A stretch of 64,000 nt of DNA from contig NZ_JANQBB010000003.1 of NCBI RefSeq assembly GCF_024721975.1, positions 372,001 to 436,000 on the forward strand. Direction: 5' to 3'. This DNA is from Paenibacillus endoradicis. GTDB lineage: Bacteria; Bacillota; Bacilli; Paenibacillales; Paenibacillaceae. Shown here one piece after another: positions 37,452-48,505 of the stretch. The translations under genes and the position numbers were made by a program. Within the stretch, counting starts at the first letter, position 1, and every line of letters starts with the position of its first letter. The notes beneath the pieces are model-generated. The model was not told the origin of the DNA and did not search any database. It worked only from the letters and a program-made list of their open reading frames with translations.

Positions 37452-39263
37452 ATGTCTATGCTAAAAACCGTAAACTGCGGTACTTTAACAAAAGCTGATG
37501 TTGGCACTGAAGTAACATTGAACGGCTGGGTACAACGCCGTCGTGACCTTGGTGGCGTTCTATTTATTGATTTACGTGATCGTACAGGTATCGTGCAAAC
37601 GGTATTCAACCCAGATTTCTCTGGTCAAGCACTAGAAATCGCTGATCGTGCTCGTAATGAGTATGTTCTTGCTGTGAAAGGTACTGTTGTTGAACGTGAT
37701 CCAGAAACTTTCAATGCAAACCTTGCTACAGGTGAGATCGAAGTTCGTGTTACTGAGATCGAAGTAATGAATGCAGCGAAAACTCCTCCATTCCCAATCG
37801 AAGATGGTGTTGAGGTTGATGAGTCTATTCGTTTGAAATACCGTTATCTTGACCTTCGTCGTCCGGAAATGCAAAAAACTTTGTTGCTTCGTTCTAAAGC
37901 AGCAAAAATTTTCCGTGATTTCCTTGACGGTAATGGCTTCATCGATGTTGAAACACCAATTCTTACAAAGAGTACTCCAGAAGGTGCGCGTGACTATCTA
38001 GTACCATCTCGTGTACACGAAGGGGAATTCTTTGCACTACCACAATCTCCACAAATCTTTAAGCAATTGCTTATGGTTGGTGGTATAGAACGTTACTACC
38101 AAATCGCTCGTTGTTTCCGTGATGAAGATTTGCGTGCTGATCGTCAACCTGAGTTCACTCAAGTCGACATTGAGACTTCATTCTTGTCTCAAGATCAATT
38201 GCTAGGCATGATGGAAGATCTTATGGCGAAATTGCTACTTGAAACTGTTGGTGTTGAACTTCAACTTCCATTCCAACGTATTACGTACAAAGACGCTATG
38301 AACAAATACGGTTCAGACAAACCAGATCTTCGTTTCGGTCTTGAAATCGAAGATATTACAGATATCGTTTCTACAAGTGATGTGAAAGTGTTTGCATCAG
38401 TTGCTGCTGGCGGTGGCGTTGTTAAAGCACTTAACGCTAAAGGCTGTGCAAGCTGGAGTCGTAAAGAACTTGACGATCTACAACCGTTTGCTGCTCGTTA
38501 TGGTGGTAAAGGTCTTGCATGGATTCAAATTAAAGACGGCGAGTGGAAAGGTCCAATCGTTAAATTCTTGAAACCTGAAGAAATTGCTGCACTAACTGAA
38601 CGTTTGAACGTTGAAGAAGGCGATCTACTAACATTCTCTGCTGACAAACCAAAAGTTGTTGCAGACGTACTTGGTAACCTTCGTCTTAAATTAGGTAAAG
38701 AATTGAATCTGATCGATGAGAAAGCATTCAAATTTGTATGGGTTGTAGACTTCCCATTACTTGGATACGATGAAGATGCGAAACGTTATGTAGCAGAACA
38801 TCATCCGTTCACTCGTCCTAATGAAGAGGATGTTCATTACTTCGATACTGATCCAGGACAAATTCGTGCGCAAGCTTACGATATCGTCCTGAACGGTTAT
38901 GAAGTTGGTGGCGGTTCTATGCGTATCTACAAACGTGATGTACAAGAGAAAATGTTCTCTGCTCTTGGATTCTCTATGGAAGAAGCGCAAGAGAAATTCG
39001 GCTTCTTACTAGATGCATTTGAGTATGGTACACCTCCACATGGTGGTATTGCCTTCGGTTTCGACCGTCTTGTAATGTTACTAACTGGTCGTACTAACCT
39101 TCGTGAAACAATTGCGTTCCCGAAAACAGCTAGTGCAACAGATCTATTGTGTGATGCACCTTCAGAAGTTGAATTGTCTCAACTTGAGCAACTTCATATT
39201 CGTACAGTTGTTAAGCCTAAGCCAGTTGCAGAAGCTGTAGCTAATGCTGGTAAAACTGAATAA
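37452..39263 (+). CDS. aspS: Aspartyl-tRNA synthetase
   Basis: 603 aa, bacterial-type AspRS with the GAD insertion domain. N-terminal OB-fold [19 protein letters not shown]; motif 2 [16 protein letters not shown]; motif 3 [14 protein letters not shown]-terminal tail slightly longer than usual ([16 protein letters not shown]). Third-position use is strongly biased to T/A-C highly expressed codons. In Bacillus hisS and aspS share a T-box; here they are separated by a family P element and about 300 more bases. Confidence 0.97.
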   Translation: MSMLKTVNCGTLTKADVGTEVTLNGWVQRRRDLGGVLFIDLRDRTGIVQTVFNPDFSGQALEIADRARNEYVLAVKGTVVERDPETFNANLATGEIEVRVTEIEVMNAAKTPPFPIEDGVEVDESIRLKYRYLDLRRPEMQKTLLLRSKAAKIFRDFLDGNGFIDVETPILTKSTPEGARDYLVPSRVHEGEFFALPQSPQIFKQLLMVGGIERYYQIARCFRDEDLRADRQPEFTQVDIETSFLSQDQLLGMMEDLMAKLLLETVGVELQLPFQRITYKDAMNKYGSDKPDLRFGLEIEDITDIVSTSDVKVFASVAAGGGVVKALNAKGCASWSRKELDDLQPFAARYGGKGLAWIQIKDGEWKGPIVKFLKPEEIAALTERLNVEEGDLLTFSADKPKVVADVLGNLRLKLGKELNLIDEKAFKFVWVVDFPLLGYDEDAKRYVAEHHPFTRPNEEDVHYFDTDPGQIRAQAYDIVLNGYEVGGGSMRIYKRDVQEKMFSALGFSMEEAQEKFGFLLDAFEYGTPPHGGIAFGFDRLVMLLTGRTNLRETIAFPKTASATDLLCDAPSEVELSQLEQLHIRTVVKPKPVAEAVANAGKTE

Positions 39264-39292
39264 TCGGTCGCTGGCGAAAGGAGATTAGCATT

Positions 39293-40030
39293 ATGCTTCA
39301 TCAATTTTCACGTAACGAATTGGCGATTGGTTCTGAGGGATTAGATAAGCTAAAAGGAAGTACAGTTGCTGTTCTTGGTATTGGAGGCGTTGGAGGCATG
39401 GCTGCCGAGGCACTTGCAAGATCAGCTGTAGGTAGACTAATTCTCATTGACAAAGATGTTGTAGATATTACGAACATTAATCGTCAAATTCATGCACTAA
39501 CGACTACGGTTGGACAGCCTAAAGCTGATCTAATGCGTGATCGTATTAAACTAATTAATCCCGAATGTGATGTAATTTCGCTTCGCATGTTCTATACAGA
39601 AGAGACATATGAGCTATTATTTGCATATGATCTTGATTATGTTGTTGATGCGTCTGATACGATTATTTACAAGGTGCATCTTATTAAAGAGTGTTTAAAG
39701 CGTGACATACCAGTTATTTCAAGTATGGGAGCAGCCAATAAAATGGACCCTACTCGTTTGAAAATTGCTGATATTTCAAAAACGCACACCGATCCGCTTG
39801 CACGCGTTGTGAGAACAAAGCTGCGCCAAGATGGTATCAAAAAAGGGGTTAAGGTGGTCTTCTCTGATGAGACGCCAATAAAGCCTCGTGAAGACGTTAC
39901 ACAGCGTATTGTGCCAGACAATGCTCCGGAAATTCGGAAAGCACAACAACCGCCATCTAGTAATGCTTTCGTACCAGCGACAGCAGGACTTATAATGGTA
40001 AGTGAAGTTGTGAAGGATTTATTGAAATAG
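39293..40030 (+). CDS. tcdA: tRNA threonylcarbamoyladenosine dehydratase TcdA
   Basis: 245 aa ThiF/E1-like enzyme that dehydrates t6A37 of tRNA to the cyclic form ct6A. Nucleotide-binding motif VLGIGGVGGMAAEAL, then LIDKDVVDITNINRQ and VDASDTIIYK. SD AAAGGAG. Same position (behind aspS, before rarA) as yrvM in B. subtilis. Confidence 0.94.
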   Translation: MLHQFSRNELAIGSEGLDKLKGSTVAVLGIGGVGGMAAEALARSAVGRLILIDKDVVDITNINRQIHALTTTVGQPKADLMRDRIKLINPECDVISLRMFYTEETYELLFAYDLDYVVDASDTIIYKVHLIKECLKRDIPVISSMGAANKMDPTRLKIADISKTHTDPLARVVRTKLRQDGIKKGVKVVFSDETPIKPREDVTQRIVPDNAPEIRKAQQPPSSNAFVPATAGLIMVSEVVKDLLK

Positions 40031-40095
40031 AACCACTAGATGCAGCTGTAACTCAGCTGTAACTAGTAGATAAGCCATCGATAGTGGCTAAACAG

Positions 40096-40132
40096 AAAAG
40101 GGTTATCTTCACAATGTGGAGATAACCCTTTT
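40096..40132 (+). terminator. Terminator after tcdA
   Basis: AAAAGGGTTATCT / AGATAACCCTTTT with a T-rich end. Stretch 40133-40309 holds only the leader of the methyltransferase gene; I looked for 6S RNA, which lies hereabouts in Bacillus, and found no convincing fold. Confidence 0.85.
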
Positions 40133-40309
40133 CCTTGTAGTACTGTAGCTGTAAAGTTTAAAACTCCCTTTCATACTGTGAGAAGTGCACCATGATAATT
40201 AACGAAAGTTAAAACTCTCTAACATTCATTCTCTAAGGAAGCTCAAACATAGACTCACGCCAATCACTCCTGTATTATGGAAACTATCACATTAAAAAGG
40301 GTGGTCACT

Positions 40310-41092
40310 ATGGATACTACTGAACGTTTCTCTGGACGATCTCAGCAATATGTCAAATATCGTCCAAGCTATTCCCAAGAGGTTATTCAGCATTTAATTC
40401 AAGAGATAGGTATTATAAGTTCTAATTTTGTAGCAGATATTGGAGCGGGTACAGGAATATTTACCGAAAAATTGTTAGAGCAGCATATTCAGACGGTAGC
40501 AGTAGAACCGAACGATGATATGCGTAGCGCTTTAATCCAGCATTTACAATCTTATTTAACAGATAGTACACAAGATAAGCTCCTTTTAACTGTAAGTAAT
40601 GGCAGTGCTGAGCAAACTGATCTTGCTAATGAAAGTGTTGATCATATTGTATGTGCACAAGCTTATCATTGGTTCAATGCTGAACTAGCGCAAACAGAGT
40701 TTAAGCGGATATTGAAGCAAGGTGGACAAGTTGTTCTTCTGTGGAATCAACGTGATGTTGGTGCATCCGCATTTATGAACGATTATGATGCGCTGTTTCT
40801 GAAGTATGGTAAAGAGTATGATGAGGTTAAGCATAAACATATAAGTCAGACTTCCCTAAAATCATTTTATGGTGGGTACGAACCGCAACTTGCTAGTTAT
40901 CAATATTCTCAACAACTTGACCGAGCAGGATTATTCGGAAGAATTCAATCCTCATCTTTTTCACTGCAAGAGACAGATTCTCGTTATGATGAGTATAGTG
41001 CTGATATTGAGCATTTATTTGCAAATCATGAGCAAAATGGTATGGTTAATATGCTTTATCGGACTGATATATACTGGGGACAAATGTTATAA
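40310..41092 (+). CDS. Class I SAM-dependent methyltransferase
   Basis: 260 aa from ATG 40310 (SD AAGGGTGG); an in-frame ATG at 40277 is less likely. Rossmann methyltransferase: motif I VADIGAGTGIFTEKLL, acidic loop AVEPNDDMR, DHIVCAQAYHWFN (motif IV-V region). Resembles the general methyltransferase-11 group that includes trans-aconitate-type enzymes; substrate unknown. It stands between tcdA and rarA. Confidence 0.85.
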   Translation: MDTTERFSGRSQQYVKYRPSYSQEVIQHLIQEIGIISSNFVADIGAGTGIFTEKLLEQHIQTVAVEPNDDMRSALIQHLQSYLTDSTQDKLLLTVSNGSAEQTDLANESVDHIVCAQAYHWFNAELAQTEFKRILKQGGQVVLLWNQRDVGASAFMNDYDALFLKYGKEYDEVKHKHISQTSLKSFYGGYEPQLASYQYSQQLDRAGLFGRIQSSSFSLQETDSRYDEYSADIEHLFANHEQNGMVNMLYRTDIYWGQML

Positions 41093-41127
41093 TCAAAGTA
41101 ATAGATTATGAATTTGGAAGTGGAAAA

Positions 41128-42441
41128 ATGGATTTATTTACGATGGATGAAGATCAACCAACTACTCAGCATAAATTATTAGCTGATCGAATGCGTCCTC
41201 AACAATTAGATGAATATATTGGGCAAGAACATATTGTTGGTGAAGGCAAATTACTGCGTAGAGCAATTGAAGGCGATCAAGTCAGTTCAATCTTATTTTA
41301 CGGTCCGCCTGGTTGTGGTAAAACAACGCTTGCACATATTATCTCGCAATCAACACAAGCTCAATTTGTTCGGTTGAATGCGGTTGAAACTTCTGTTAAA
41401 GATGTTCGTGAAGTGATAGAGACAGCAAAAACGAATAAAGTATTATATGGTCGGAAGACGATTCTATTTCTAGATGAAGTACATCGTTTCAATACATCAC
41501 GTCAAGATGCACTTTTACCAGCGGTAGAGCAAGGGATTATTATCTTTATTGGTGCAACGACAGAAAATCCATTCCACCATGTTAATGGCGCATTATTGTC
41601 ACGTTCAACGCTGTTTCAGCTTGAGCCACTTTCTGCAAAGCATGCAAAAATTGCGATGGAGCGGGCTATCGTCAATGAGCAACGAGGTTTAGGATTTATG
41701 AAACTAAACGTTGATGAGGATGCTTTAGAGCATTTAGCAGAGATGGCTGGGGGAGACATTCGTCGTGCACTTAATGCACTTGAACTAGCTGCGTTAACAA
41801 CAAGCTCTGCACCTGATGGGAGCGTTCATATTACCGTTGAAGTAGCGCAAGAATCGATTAGGAAGCGCACTGTTCGAGCGGATACTTCGACCCAATTTGA
41901 TGTATTATCGGCGTTCCATAAAAGTATTCGCGGGTCGAGTGACGCTGCGCTTTATTGGTTTTTATATGCGGTAGAGAAATTAGGGATGGACCCAATGACA
42001 TTTTTACGTCGACTCATTGTGGCATGTAGTGAGGATATTGGTCTTGCTAATCCACAAGCGATGGTTCAAGCGGTTACGGCGATGGATGCGTATCATAAAA
42101 TTGGGTTTCCAGAGGCAAAGTATAATATCGCTCAAGCGATATTGTTTGCCGTTGAAAGTCCGAAGTCCAATGCAACAGCTGTAGCGATCGGCAAAGCGAC
42201 CTCAATGATCGATCAAGTAGGAATAACTGAAGTGCCCATGCATTTGCGTGATACACATTACAAAGGTGCGGACAAGCTTGGACATAAAGGATATCAATAT
42301 CCACATGATTATCCTAATCACTATGTGAAGCAGCAATATTTGCCTGATCAAATTGCCAATGCAACGATTTATGAAGCAAGTGATCAAGGAATGGAAGATA
42401 AGATTCGTCAGAACCAAGAGCGTAGAAGTCGGAGTAAGTAG
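41128..42441 (+). CDS. rarA: Replication-associated recombination protein RarA (MgsA)
   Basis: 437 aa AAA+ ATPase acting at stalled replication forks. Walker A YGPPGCGKTT, Walker B LFLDEVHRFN, sensor GATTENPF, and the C-terminal tetramerisation domain with RGSSDAALYWF and ACSEDIGLANPQA. SD GGAAGTGG. Confidence 0.95.
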   Translation: MDLFTMDEDQPTTQHKLLADRMRPQQLDEYIGQEHIVGEGKLLRRAIEGDQVSSILFYGPPGCGKTTLAHIISQSTQAQFVRLNAVETSVKDVREVIETAKTNKVLYGRKTILFLDEVHRFNTSRQDALLPAVEQGIIIFIGATTENPFHHVNGALLSRSTLFQLEPLSAKHAKIAMERAIVNEQRGLGFMKLNVDEDALEHLAEMAGGDIRRALNALELAALTTSSAPDGSVHITVEVAQESIRKRTVRADTSTQFDVLSAFHKSIRGSSDAALYWFLYAVEKLGMDPMTFLRRLIVACSEDIGLANPQAMVQAVTAMDAYHKIGFPEAKYNIAQAILFAVESPKSNATAVAIGKATSMIDQVGITEVPMHLRDTHYKGADKLGHKGYQYPHDYPNHYVKQQYLPDQIANATIYEASDQGMEDKIRQNQERRSRSK

Positions 42442-42495
42442 TGATGTGATAAGTTCGGGAGAAGGTTTTTTATAAACGAGCATGGGAGTTTTTTA

Positions 42496-43164
42496 ATGTC
42501 TATTATTGGAGATTTAATTAATTTTATTTTGCATATTGATGTACATTTAACTACTTTAGTTAACGACTATGGATTACTTATTTATCTGATTTTATTTGCG
42601 ATTATATTTATTGAAACGGGGATAGTTATTTTTCCATTCCTTCCAGGTGATTCATTACTTTTTGCTGCAGGTGCACTTAGTGCATTATCAGGTTCTACAT
42701 TAAATTGGTTTTTACTAATAATAATTATGGGCGTAGCTGCGGTGCTTGGTGATAGTTTGAACTATTATTTAGGCAAGAAGCTAGGCAATAACATGTTAAA
42801 ACATCAATGGCTAAAGAAATTCATCGATGGTAAAAGAATGCGTCAAGCAGAACTTTTTTTTGAAAAAAACGGCGGTAAAGCAATTATGATCGGTCGCTTT
42901 ATTCCATTCATTCGAACATTTATTCCGTTTATTGCGGGAATGAGTAAAATGAACTACTCACATTTCATTTTCTACAATATTGTAGGTGGTTTTATCTGGG
43001 TATTTATCGGAGTAGGTAGCGGGTATTTATTCGGAAATATACCTGTAATTAGAGATAATTTTTCGCTAGTCGTTCTACTTATAGTCGCTATTTCTGTTGT
43101 TCCAATTATAATTAGTTATTTTAAAGGCAGAAAGAGTGATCTAGGTGGAAAAACTACCAAATAA
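42496..43164 (+). CDS. DedA/SNARE-associated family membrane protein
   Basis: 222 aa with about five hydrophobic segments. Family motifs: FIETGIVIFPFLPGDSLLF, GDSLNYYLGKKLG and GRFIPFIRTFIPFIAGMS. DedA proteins are thought to flip or recycle lipid carriers such as undecaprenyl phosphate or phosphatidylethanolamine. The next gene, a PAP2 phosphatase, overlaps it by 20 bases; together they suggest lipid-carrier recycling (undecaprenyl pyrophosphate dephosphorylation and return). Confidence 0.92.
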   Translation: MSIIGDLINFILHIDVHLTTLVNDYGLLIYLILFAIIFIETGIVIFPFLPGDSLLFAAGALSALSGSTLNWFLLIIIMGVAAVLGDSLNYYLGKKLGNNMLKHQWLKKFIDGKRMRQAELFFEKNGGKAIMIGRFIPFIRTFIPFIAGMSKMNYSHFIFYNIVGGFIWVFIGVGSGYLFGNIPVIRDNFSLVVLLIVAISVVPIIISYFKGRKSDLGGKTTK

Positions 43165-43780
43165 ATTTCTTTTACCTATGAGTTTATTTTTTGCCATATG
43201 TTTTGTTGTGATGTTAATAGGGCTACAAATGAATACATTATGGCTTAACCGTTTAGATACTTATTTTATAAGTTTGATTCAATTAAATATAAATCCATTT
43301 AAAACAGAATTATTTAATATCATCACTTTTTTTGGCAGTGTAACAATGATTGGAGCAGTGAGTTTAGGGGTCTTGCTATTTATATATATTAAGAAAAAGT
43401 ATAGATTACTGTTGTTCATCGCATGTTCTATTATGGTAGGGGTAGGTATTTTACCACAATTATTGAAGAGGCTTATACAAAGAGATCGTCCAAGTGATGC
43501 ATTAATTCAAGAAACAGGATTTAGTTTTCCGAGTGGACATGCAACAAGTGTGACTTTTTTATATAGCCTTCTTGCGACTGTGTTATGCTTTTATCTAATT
43601 CAATATCTTCGCTATAAATATATCATTCTATTAGCAGCCTTTCTGTTAATCATTCTGATTATGATTTCACGAGTATACCTTGGTGTACACTATCCATCGG
43701 ATGTTCTTGCTGGTTTCTTCCTAGGTTTATGCGAAAGTATCTTTTGTATTTATATTTTGAACAAAAAGAAATACTTATGA
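43145..43780 (+). CDS. PAP2-family membrane phosphatase
   Basis: 211 aa, six transmembrane segments. All three phosphatase motifs are intact: KRLIQRDRP, SFPSGHATS and SRVYLGVHYPSD. Likely undecaprenyl-diphosphate or phosphatidylglycerophosphate phosphatase. GTG 43145 overlaps the end of the DedA gene; an ATG at 43178 is a weaker alternative. Confidence 0.9.
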   Translation: MEKLPNKFLLPMSLFFAICFVVMLIGLQMNTLWLNRLDTYFISLIQLNINPFKTELFNIITFFGSVTMIGAVSLGVLLFIYIKKKYRLLLFIACSIMVGVGILPQLLKRLIQRDRPSDALIQETGFSFPSGHATSVTFLYSLLATVLCFYLIQYLRYKYIILLAAFLLIILIMISRVYLGVHYPSDVLAGFFLGLCESIFCIYILNKKKYL

Positions 43781-43800
43781 AATTAATTATAAGACGAAAC

Positions 43801-43846
43801 AAGGGGCATCCCGAAGTCATTGTTTAATGACTTCGGGATGCCCCTT
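43801..43846. terminator. Long perfect inverted repeat between convergent genes
   Basis: AAGGGGCATCCCGAAGTCATT and its exact complement around a 4-base loop (21-bp stem). There is no T run on either side, unlike the other terminators in this window, but the position between the PAP2 gene and the convergent copD makes a shared terminator the simplest reading. Confidence 0.65.
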
Positions 43847-43856
43847 CGTATATAAG

Positions 43857-44945
43857 CTACTTAGCAACAAGTCCGAACATATATCCTAAATATGCGAGCA
43901 AGATAAACAACAAACAGACGATAACCATAATCCATAGCTTACGTTGTCTAAACGCTATATACGACACGTAAATCATTAGTAATGCTGCAATCCATAACAT
44001 TGCACTGTTGAGATTGAACTGCCACATAAGCTGAATATCAGGGCTGAATGAGCCATGGTATAGTGATGAGAACAGTCTTGAAGGCGATTCTGTTTGAAGT
44101 GTCTCAAGTACATTATGCGGTGGCGCTTGTTGTCCCATAATAGCGGTAATAATAAGAACAACTAATGCCAGTATACTTTCAACTCTTAAAAACCCTTTTG
44201 GCGACAGTTGTTTTTCTTTCATTCTTCTTGGATAAAGATAGCCATTACTGAAAGCAAGCCACAATAGCGGCAATATAGCAATATGTTTGATTAACATGTA
44301 CTGACCATAATTAAGCATTAAGCCATTATTATATTGCTCTGTTGTGAATGTCATCAAGGTTAGTCCAGCAATTAAAGACATGAGTACACAGACAATAGCA
44401 AGGGGTGAAAACCATTTAAGAAACTTTGCCCACTGACTATAATCGGTAGCAAACCAACTAACTATGAATAAAATACCGAGCCATATCGTAACAGATGTAA
44501 AATGACCAGTATGTACGACTAGCCCTTTGAATGAGCTTAATGAGGATGCATGACTTGCAAATCCGAACCAGACTGAAAGTAATAAAATAAGTAATAGACC
44601 GACTTTAGGCATATGTCTATCTTTGGCGAAGGCTGGAATTCCGACCATGATCGCCAGTCCACTAGAACCTAATAGTGTCCATAACCATGCCTCACCAACT
44701 GGTAGGTCCAGTAAAATACTACGGATCATAGGGATATAACCTAATTGAAATGCATCCGCATATTCAACCACGATAAGATGTAAAGGCACATATGACATAA
44801 CTGGAATGCAGATAACGCACAATAATACCAACCATTGAGGAAATACAATGGTTGGCTTAGATGCAGCAGGAACCAGCTGCAAAATGAAATATCCTATTAC
44901 TAACGAGAAGCAAATATATAATATACTCTCGGAAATATAGGCCAT
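43857..44945 (-). CDS. CopD-family copper transport membrane protein
   Basis: 362 aa with eight or nine transmembrane segments, e.g. HTGHFTSVTIWLGILFIVSW, where the conserved His-Thr and following residues mark the CopD domain. Thought to move copper across the membrane together with CopC. It lies 1 base behind the copC gene. In B. subtilis these two are fused as YcnJ; here they are separate. Confidence 0.88.
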   Translation of the reverse strand: MAYISESILYICFSLVIGYFILQLVPAASKPTIVFPQWLVLLCVICIPVMSYVPLHLIVVEYADAFQLGYIPMIRSILLDLPVGEAWLWTLLGSSGLAIMVGIPAFAKDRHMPKVGLLLILLLSVWFGFASHASSLSSFKGLVVHTGHFTSVTIWLGILFIVSWFATDYSQWAKFLKWFSPLAIVCVLMSLIAGLTLMTFTTEQYNNGLMLNYGQYMLIKHIAILPLLWLAFSNGYLYPRRMKEKQLSPKGFLRVESILALVVLIITAIMGQQAPPHNVLETLQTESPSRLFSSLYHGSFSPDIQLMWQFNLNSAMLWIAALLMIYVSYIAFRQRKLWIMVIVCLLFILLAYLGYMFGLVAK

Positions 44946-44946
44946 A

Positions 44947-45507
44947 TTATTTGCGTTTTTTCATTGCGAACGCAACCGCTGCAACGATAATTAAGCCAAT
45001 AATAATGAACGGCCATACTTGGTTTTTGTCTGACTTTGTATCTGTTGTTGAGTCAGTATCAACAATCGGCGTCGATGTTGGCTCTACTGTAGGTTCAATA
45101 GTTACTTCAGGCGTAGTAGTCGTAGTAACTTCTTCGGTTGGAGTAGGCGTTGCTTCAGTAGCTGCTATCGTAAACGAGTAGCTTCCATCAATCGCATGAC
45201 CGTCTGCACCAATAATATTGTATTGTACCGTGTATACTCCATTAGCTAATGGTGAACTTACATCACCAGTTAGCTCATGTTCAGCAACACTAATATTATC
45301 AACAACTTGTTCTTCGTTGTTTTCGTTGAATAATTTAAATGTGCTCATACTTGCAATCGTTGAATTGAATGCAATAGTAATTTTCTCTGGAGATGAATCA
45401 ACTGTTGCATCTGCAGCTGGAGATGATTCAGTAACTTTAGAGTGAGCAAATACTTGCGTTGGAACCAATAGTAGCAATAAACACAGTAACCAAATAGTCT
45501 TTTTCAA
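44947..45507 (-). CDS. CopC-domain copper-binding protein with C-terminal membrane anchor
   Basis: 186 aa. Signal peptide residues 1-21, cleaved so that the mature protein begins with His (HSKVTESSPAAD), the usual first copper ligand of CopC. The CopC domain spans about 22-118, with the second His in DGHAIDGSYSFT. A Thr/Pro-rich linker (about 120-155) leads to a transmembrane segment (162-180) and a KKRK tail. TTG start, SD AGGAGG given by a family L element on this strand. Confidence 0.92.
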   Translation of the reverse strand: MKKTIWLLCLLLLLVPTQVFAHSKVTESSPAADATVDSSPEKITIAFNSTIASMSTFKLFNENNEEQVVDNISVAEHELTGDVSSPLANGVYTVQYNIIGADGHAIDGSYSFTIAATEATPTPTEEVTTTTTPEVTIEPTVEPTSTPIVDTDSTTDTKSDKNQVWPFIIIGLIIVAAVAFAMKKRK

Positions 45508-45514
45508 AATAAAA

Positions 45515-45580
45515 TCCTCCTAAAACTTTTTATATACTTCTCGAAATGCTACCTCGTAATAAAAAGTAGCATCGAAAGCC
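45515..45580 (-). promoter_or_regulatory. Family L leader-SD element before copC
   Basis: On the minus strand: GGCTTTCGATGCT, left arm ACTTTTTAT, loop TACGAGGTAGCATTTCGAG, right arm ATAAAAAGT, then TTTAGGAGG. The stem differs from the consensus by a C-G pair replaced with T-A on both arms. Confidence 0.8.
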
Positions 45581-45937
45581 CTTAGATATTACACTCCATA
45601 TGCATTATAACAAATGAAATGGTGAAAAGTTAGGCATTAACGATTAAGAGTAAGAACAAGTTATGAACAATAGAAAATAAAGTAACTATGAAAATATGCG
45701 ATCTACAAAAAGTCTACTTGTAAAAACGTGGTGTATTTCGAGTTGCTCTCCGTTTCTATATAAGTAGCATTACTTTTTAGATATACTAACTGGTAAACTT
45801 TATAATTTTTCAGTTGGGAGTAATAAAAACTTGCTATACACGAATATATATGCAATATCTATCAAGAAAGTTAGCTTCTAGAAAATAATGAAGGGAGGTG
45901 TATGTCATCTGATTTTTGCCAGATGGCATAAACTTAC
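45581..45937. other. Intergenic stretch between divergent copC and CBS/CorC genes
   Basis: Minus-strand extended -10 TGTTATAAT (45604-45611 region) is the likely copC promoter. Near the right end, SD-like GGGAGGTG is followed by ATG 45902 and a nine-codon frame ending TAA 45929-45931; the same bases form the hairpin TGTCATCTG / CAGATGGCA. Nothing else recognised. Confidence 0.45.
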
Positions 45938-47128
45938 TTGGAGGATCCCGCGTCAATAGGATGGACGATTTTTCTAATGAGTATACTTTTCATTGTTTAT
46001 AGTAGTTGCTTATTCATTAATAACACTTGGATTACAGAATGGAAAGAAAAGAAAAAGAATGAAGATATAGCGGAAGGTGTATTTTCACGATTTATTCCCG
46101 TATTTAGTTTTTGGTCCGTAAAATACTTGCCAATTTTTTGTCTTATCTGGCTTGGTATGCTACTTCTACAGTTACAACTGTTGATAGTAAGAGAGTTAGA
46201 AGCAACTGGGACTTTACTACAACGTAGTTCAGCACTATGGATAGGAACCATAGTTGGCAGTGTATTTGTCGTATTACTGCTGTACATGCTGCATAGGAAG
46301 TGGATTCCAAAACGGAAACTCAATGTAGAAGATAGCGCAAGTATAGTAACATTTATTGACGCAAACTTTGAGGAAAATGCTAATATCGCGAATGTTTCGA
46401 ATATGGAAGGGAACTCAAAATACGACTTTGGTGAAAAGACAGCTAGAGAGGTGATGACCCCGAGACTAGATATGATTTGCTTAGAGTGGAATAAATCATT
46501 ATCAGTCAATATAGAAACAGCGATTACTCATATGAGAACGAGATATCCTGTTGTGAATCATGATAAAGATGATATTATCGGGTTTGTGCATATTAAGGAC
46601 TTGCTTGCAAAGTATGATCATAAAACGACGGAATCTCAATGGCAGCAATGGATTAGACCCATCATCACAGTTTCCGATACAATCGCTATTTCTACATTAT
46701 TAGCAATGATGCAAAAGAAGAAGACACAAATTGCTTTGCTTATTGATGAATATGGTGGAACCTCTGGCATGGCAACACTTGAAGATATATTAGAAGAAAT
46801 CGTTGGGGATATTCAAGATGAATTTGATGAAGATGAGCATGATATTGTAAAACTACAACCTGACCATTATATGTTGAGTGCAATGTTACTAGTTGAAGAA
46901 GTTAACAGTTATTTCAATATTGGACTTGAAGTAGACGATATGGATTCAATCGGTGGTTACATGTACGCAAACATTCAATTTCCCCCGCATATCGGTCAAT
47001 CTGTAGCTTACAAAAAAGAAGAGGAAAAATACATTTTTACAATTGAACAAATGGATCAGCTGAGAATCACATCAATTAGTGTGAAGAGAATTCAAGCAAC
47101 AACTAATTGTGATCAGAGATTACGTTAA
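45938..47128 (+). CDS. CBS-pair/CorC_HlyC-domain membrane protein (hemolysin family)
   Basis: About 396 aa. Three or four N-terminal hydrophobic segments to about residue 125 are shorter and more divergent than a standard CNNM/DUF21 domain and lack its usual motifs. Then a CBS pair (about 170-290: VMTPRLDMICLEW, TRYPVVNHDKDDIIGFVHIK, LLIDEYGGTSGMATLEDILE, EEIVGDIQDEFD) and a CorC/HlyC domain (about 305-385). Family members are linked to Mg2+/divalent-cation export (MpfA, CorC). The start is uncertain: TTG 45938 has no SD; GGAGGA lies inside the first codons; an in-frame ATG at 45902 is cut off by a TAA. Confidence 0.82.
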   Translation: MEDPASIGWTIFLMSILFIVYSSCLFINNTWITEWKEKKKNEDIAEGVFSRFIPVFSFWSVKYLPIFCLIWLGMLLLQLQLLIVRELEATGTLLQRSSALWIGTIVGSVFVVLLLYMLHRKWIPKRKLNVEDSASIVTFIDANFEENANIANVSNMEGNSKYDFGEKTAREVMTPRLDMICLEWNKSLSVNIETAITHMRTRYPVVNHDKDDIIGFVHIKDLLAKYDHKTTESQWQQWIRPIITVSDTIAISTLLAMMQKKKTQIALLIDEYGGTSGMATLEDILEEIVGDIQDEFDEDEHDIVKLQPDHYMLSAMLLVEEVNSYFNIGLEVDDMDSIGGYMYANIQFPPHIGQSVAYKKEEEKYIFTIEQMDQLRITSISVKRIQATTNCDQRLR

Positions 47129-47181
47129 TTGTTCAGTTTTAATAACTAATATGTGAAATATGACAATACGTCGTGTTCAAG

Positions 47182-47239
47182 AAAAAAACAAGACCTTGTG
47201 AAGTGAGAACACTCTCAGCTTCATAAGGTCTTGTTTTTT
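47182..47239. terminator. Bidirectional terminator between CBS/CorC gene and mnmA
   Basis: AAACAAGACCTT...AAGGTCTTGTTT long stem with an inner AAG/CTT pairing, A run on the left and T run on the right. The two genes are convergent. Confidence 0.9.
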
Positions 47240-47244
47240 CTTTA

Positions 47245-48393
<1,149 letters not shown>

Positions 48394-48505
48394 TCAATAA
48401 AGTTTTTCATGAATAACTATTGTGAAAATGGAGACGATTGTAGATAGTTATGATACCATATAAGAATAATTGGAATACAATGAATTAAATGAGGTGTATA
48501 GAAAT

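Noticed and set aside
37104..37498. Several 84-106-codon frames between hisS and aspS
   Set aside because: They lie on repeats and microrepeats, overlap one another on both strands, and lack SD sequences.
40133..40309. 6S RNA gene (lies near this place in Bacillus)
   Set aside because: I could not find the long closing stem with a large central bubble or the conserved flanks; nothing beyond the leader of the methyltransferase gene.
45780..45937. M-box (Mg2+) riboswitch before the CBS/CorC gene
   Set aside because: The conserved M-box core was not found; only a short hairpin and a nine-codon frame are present.
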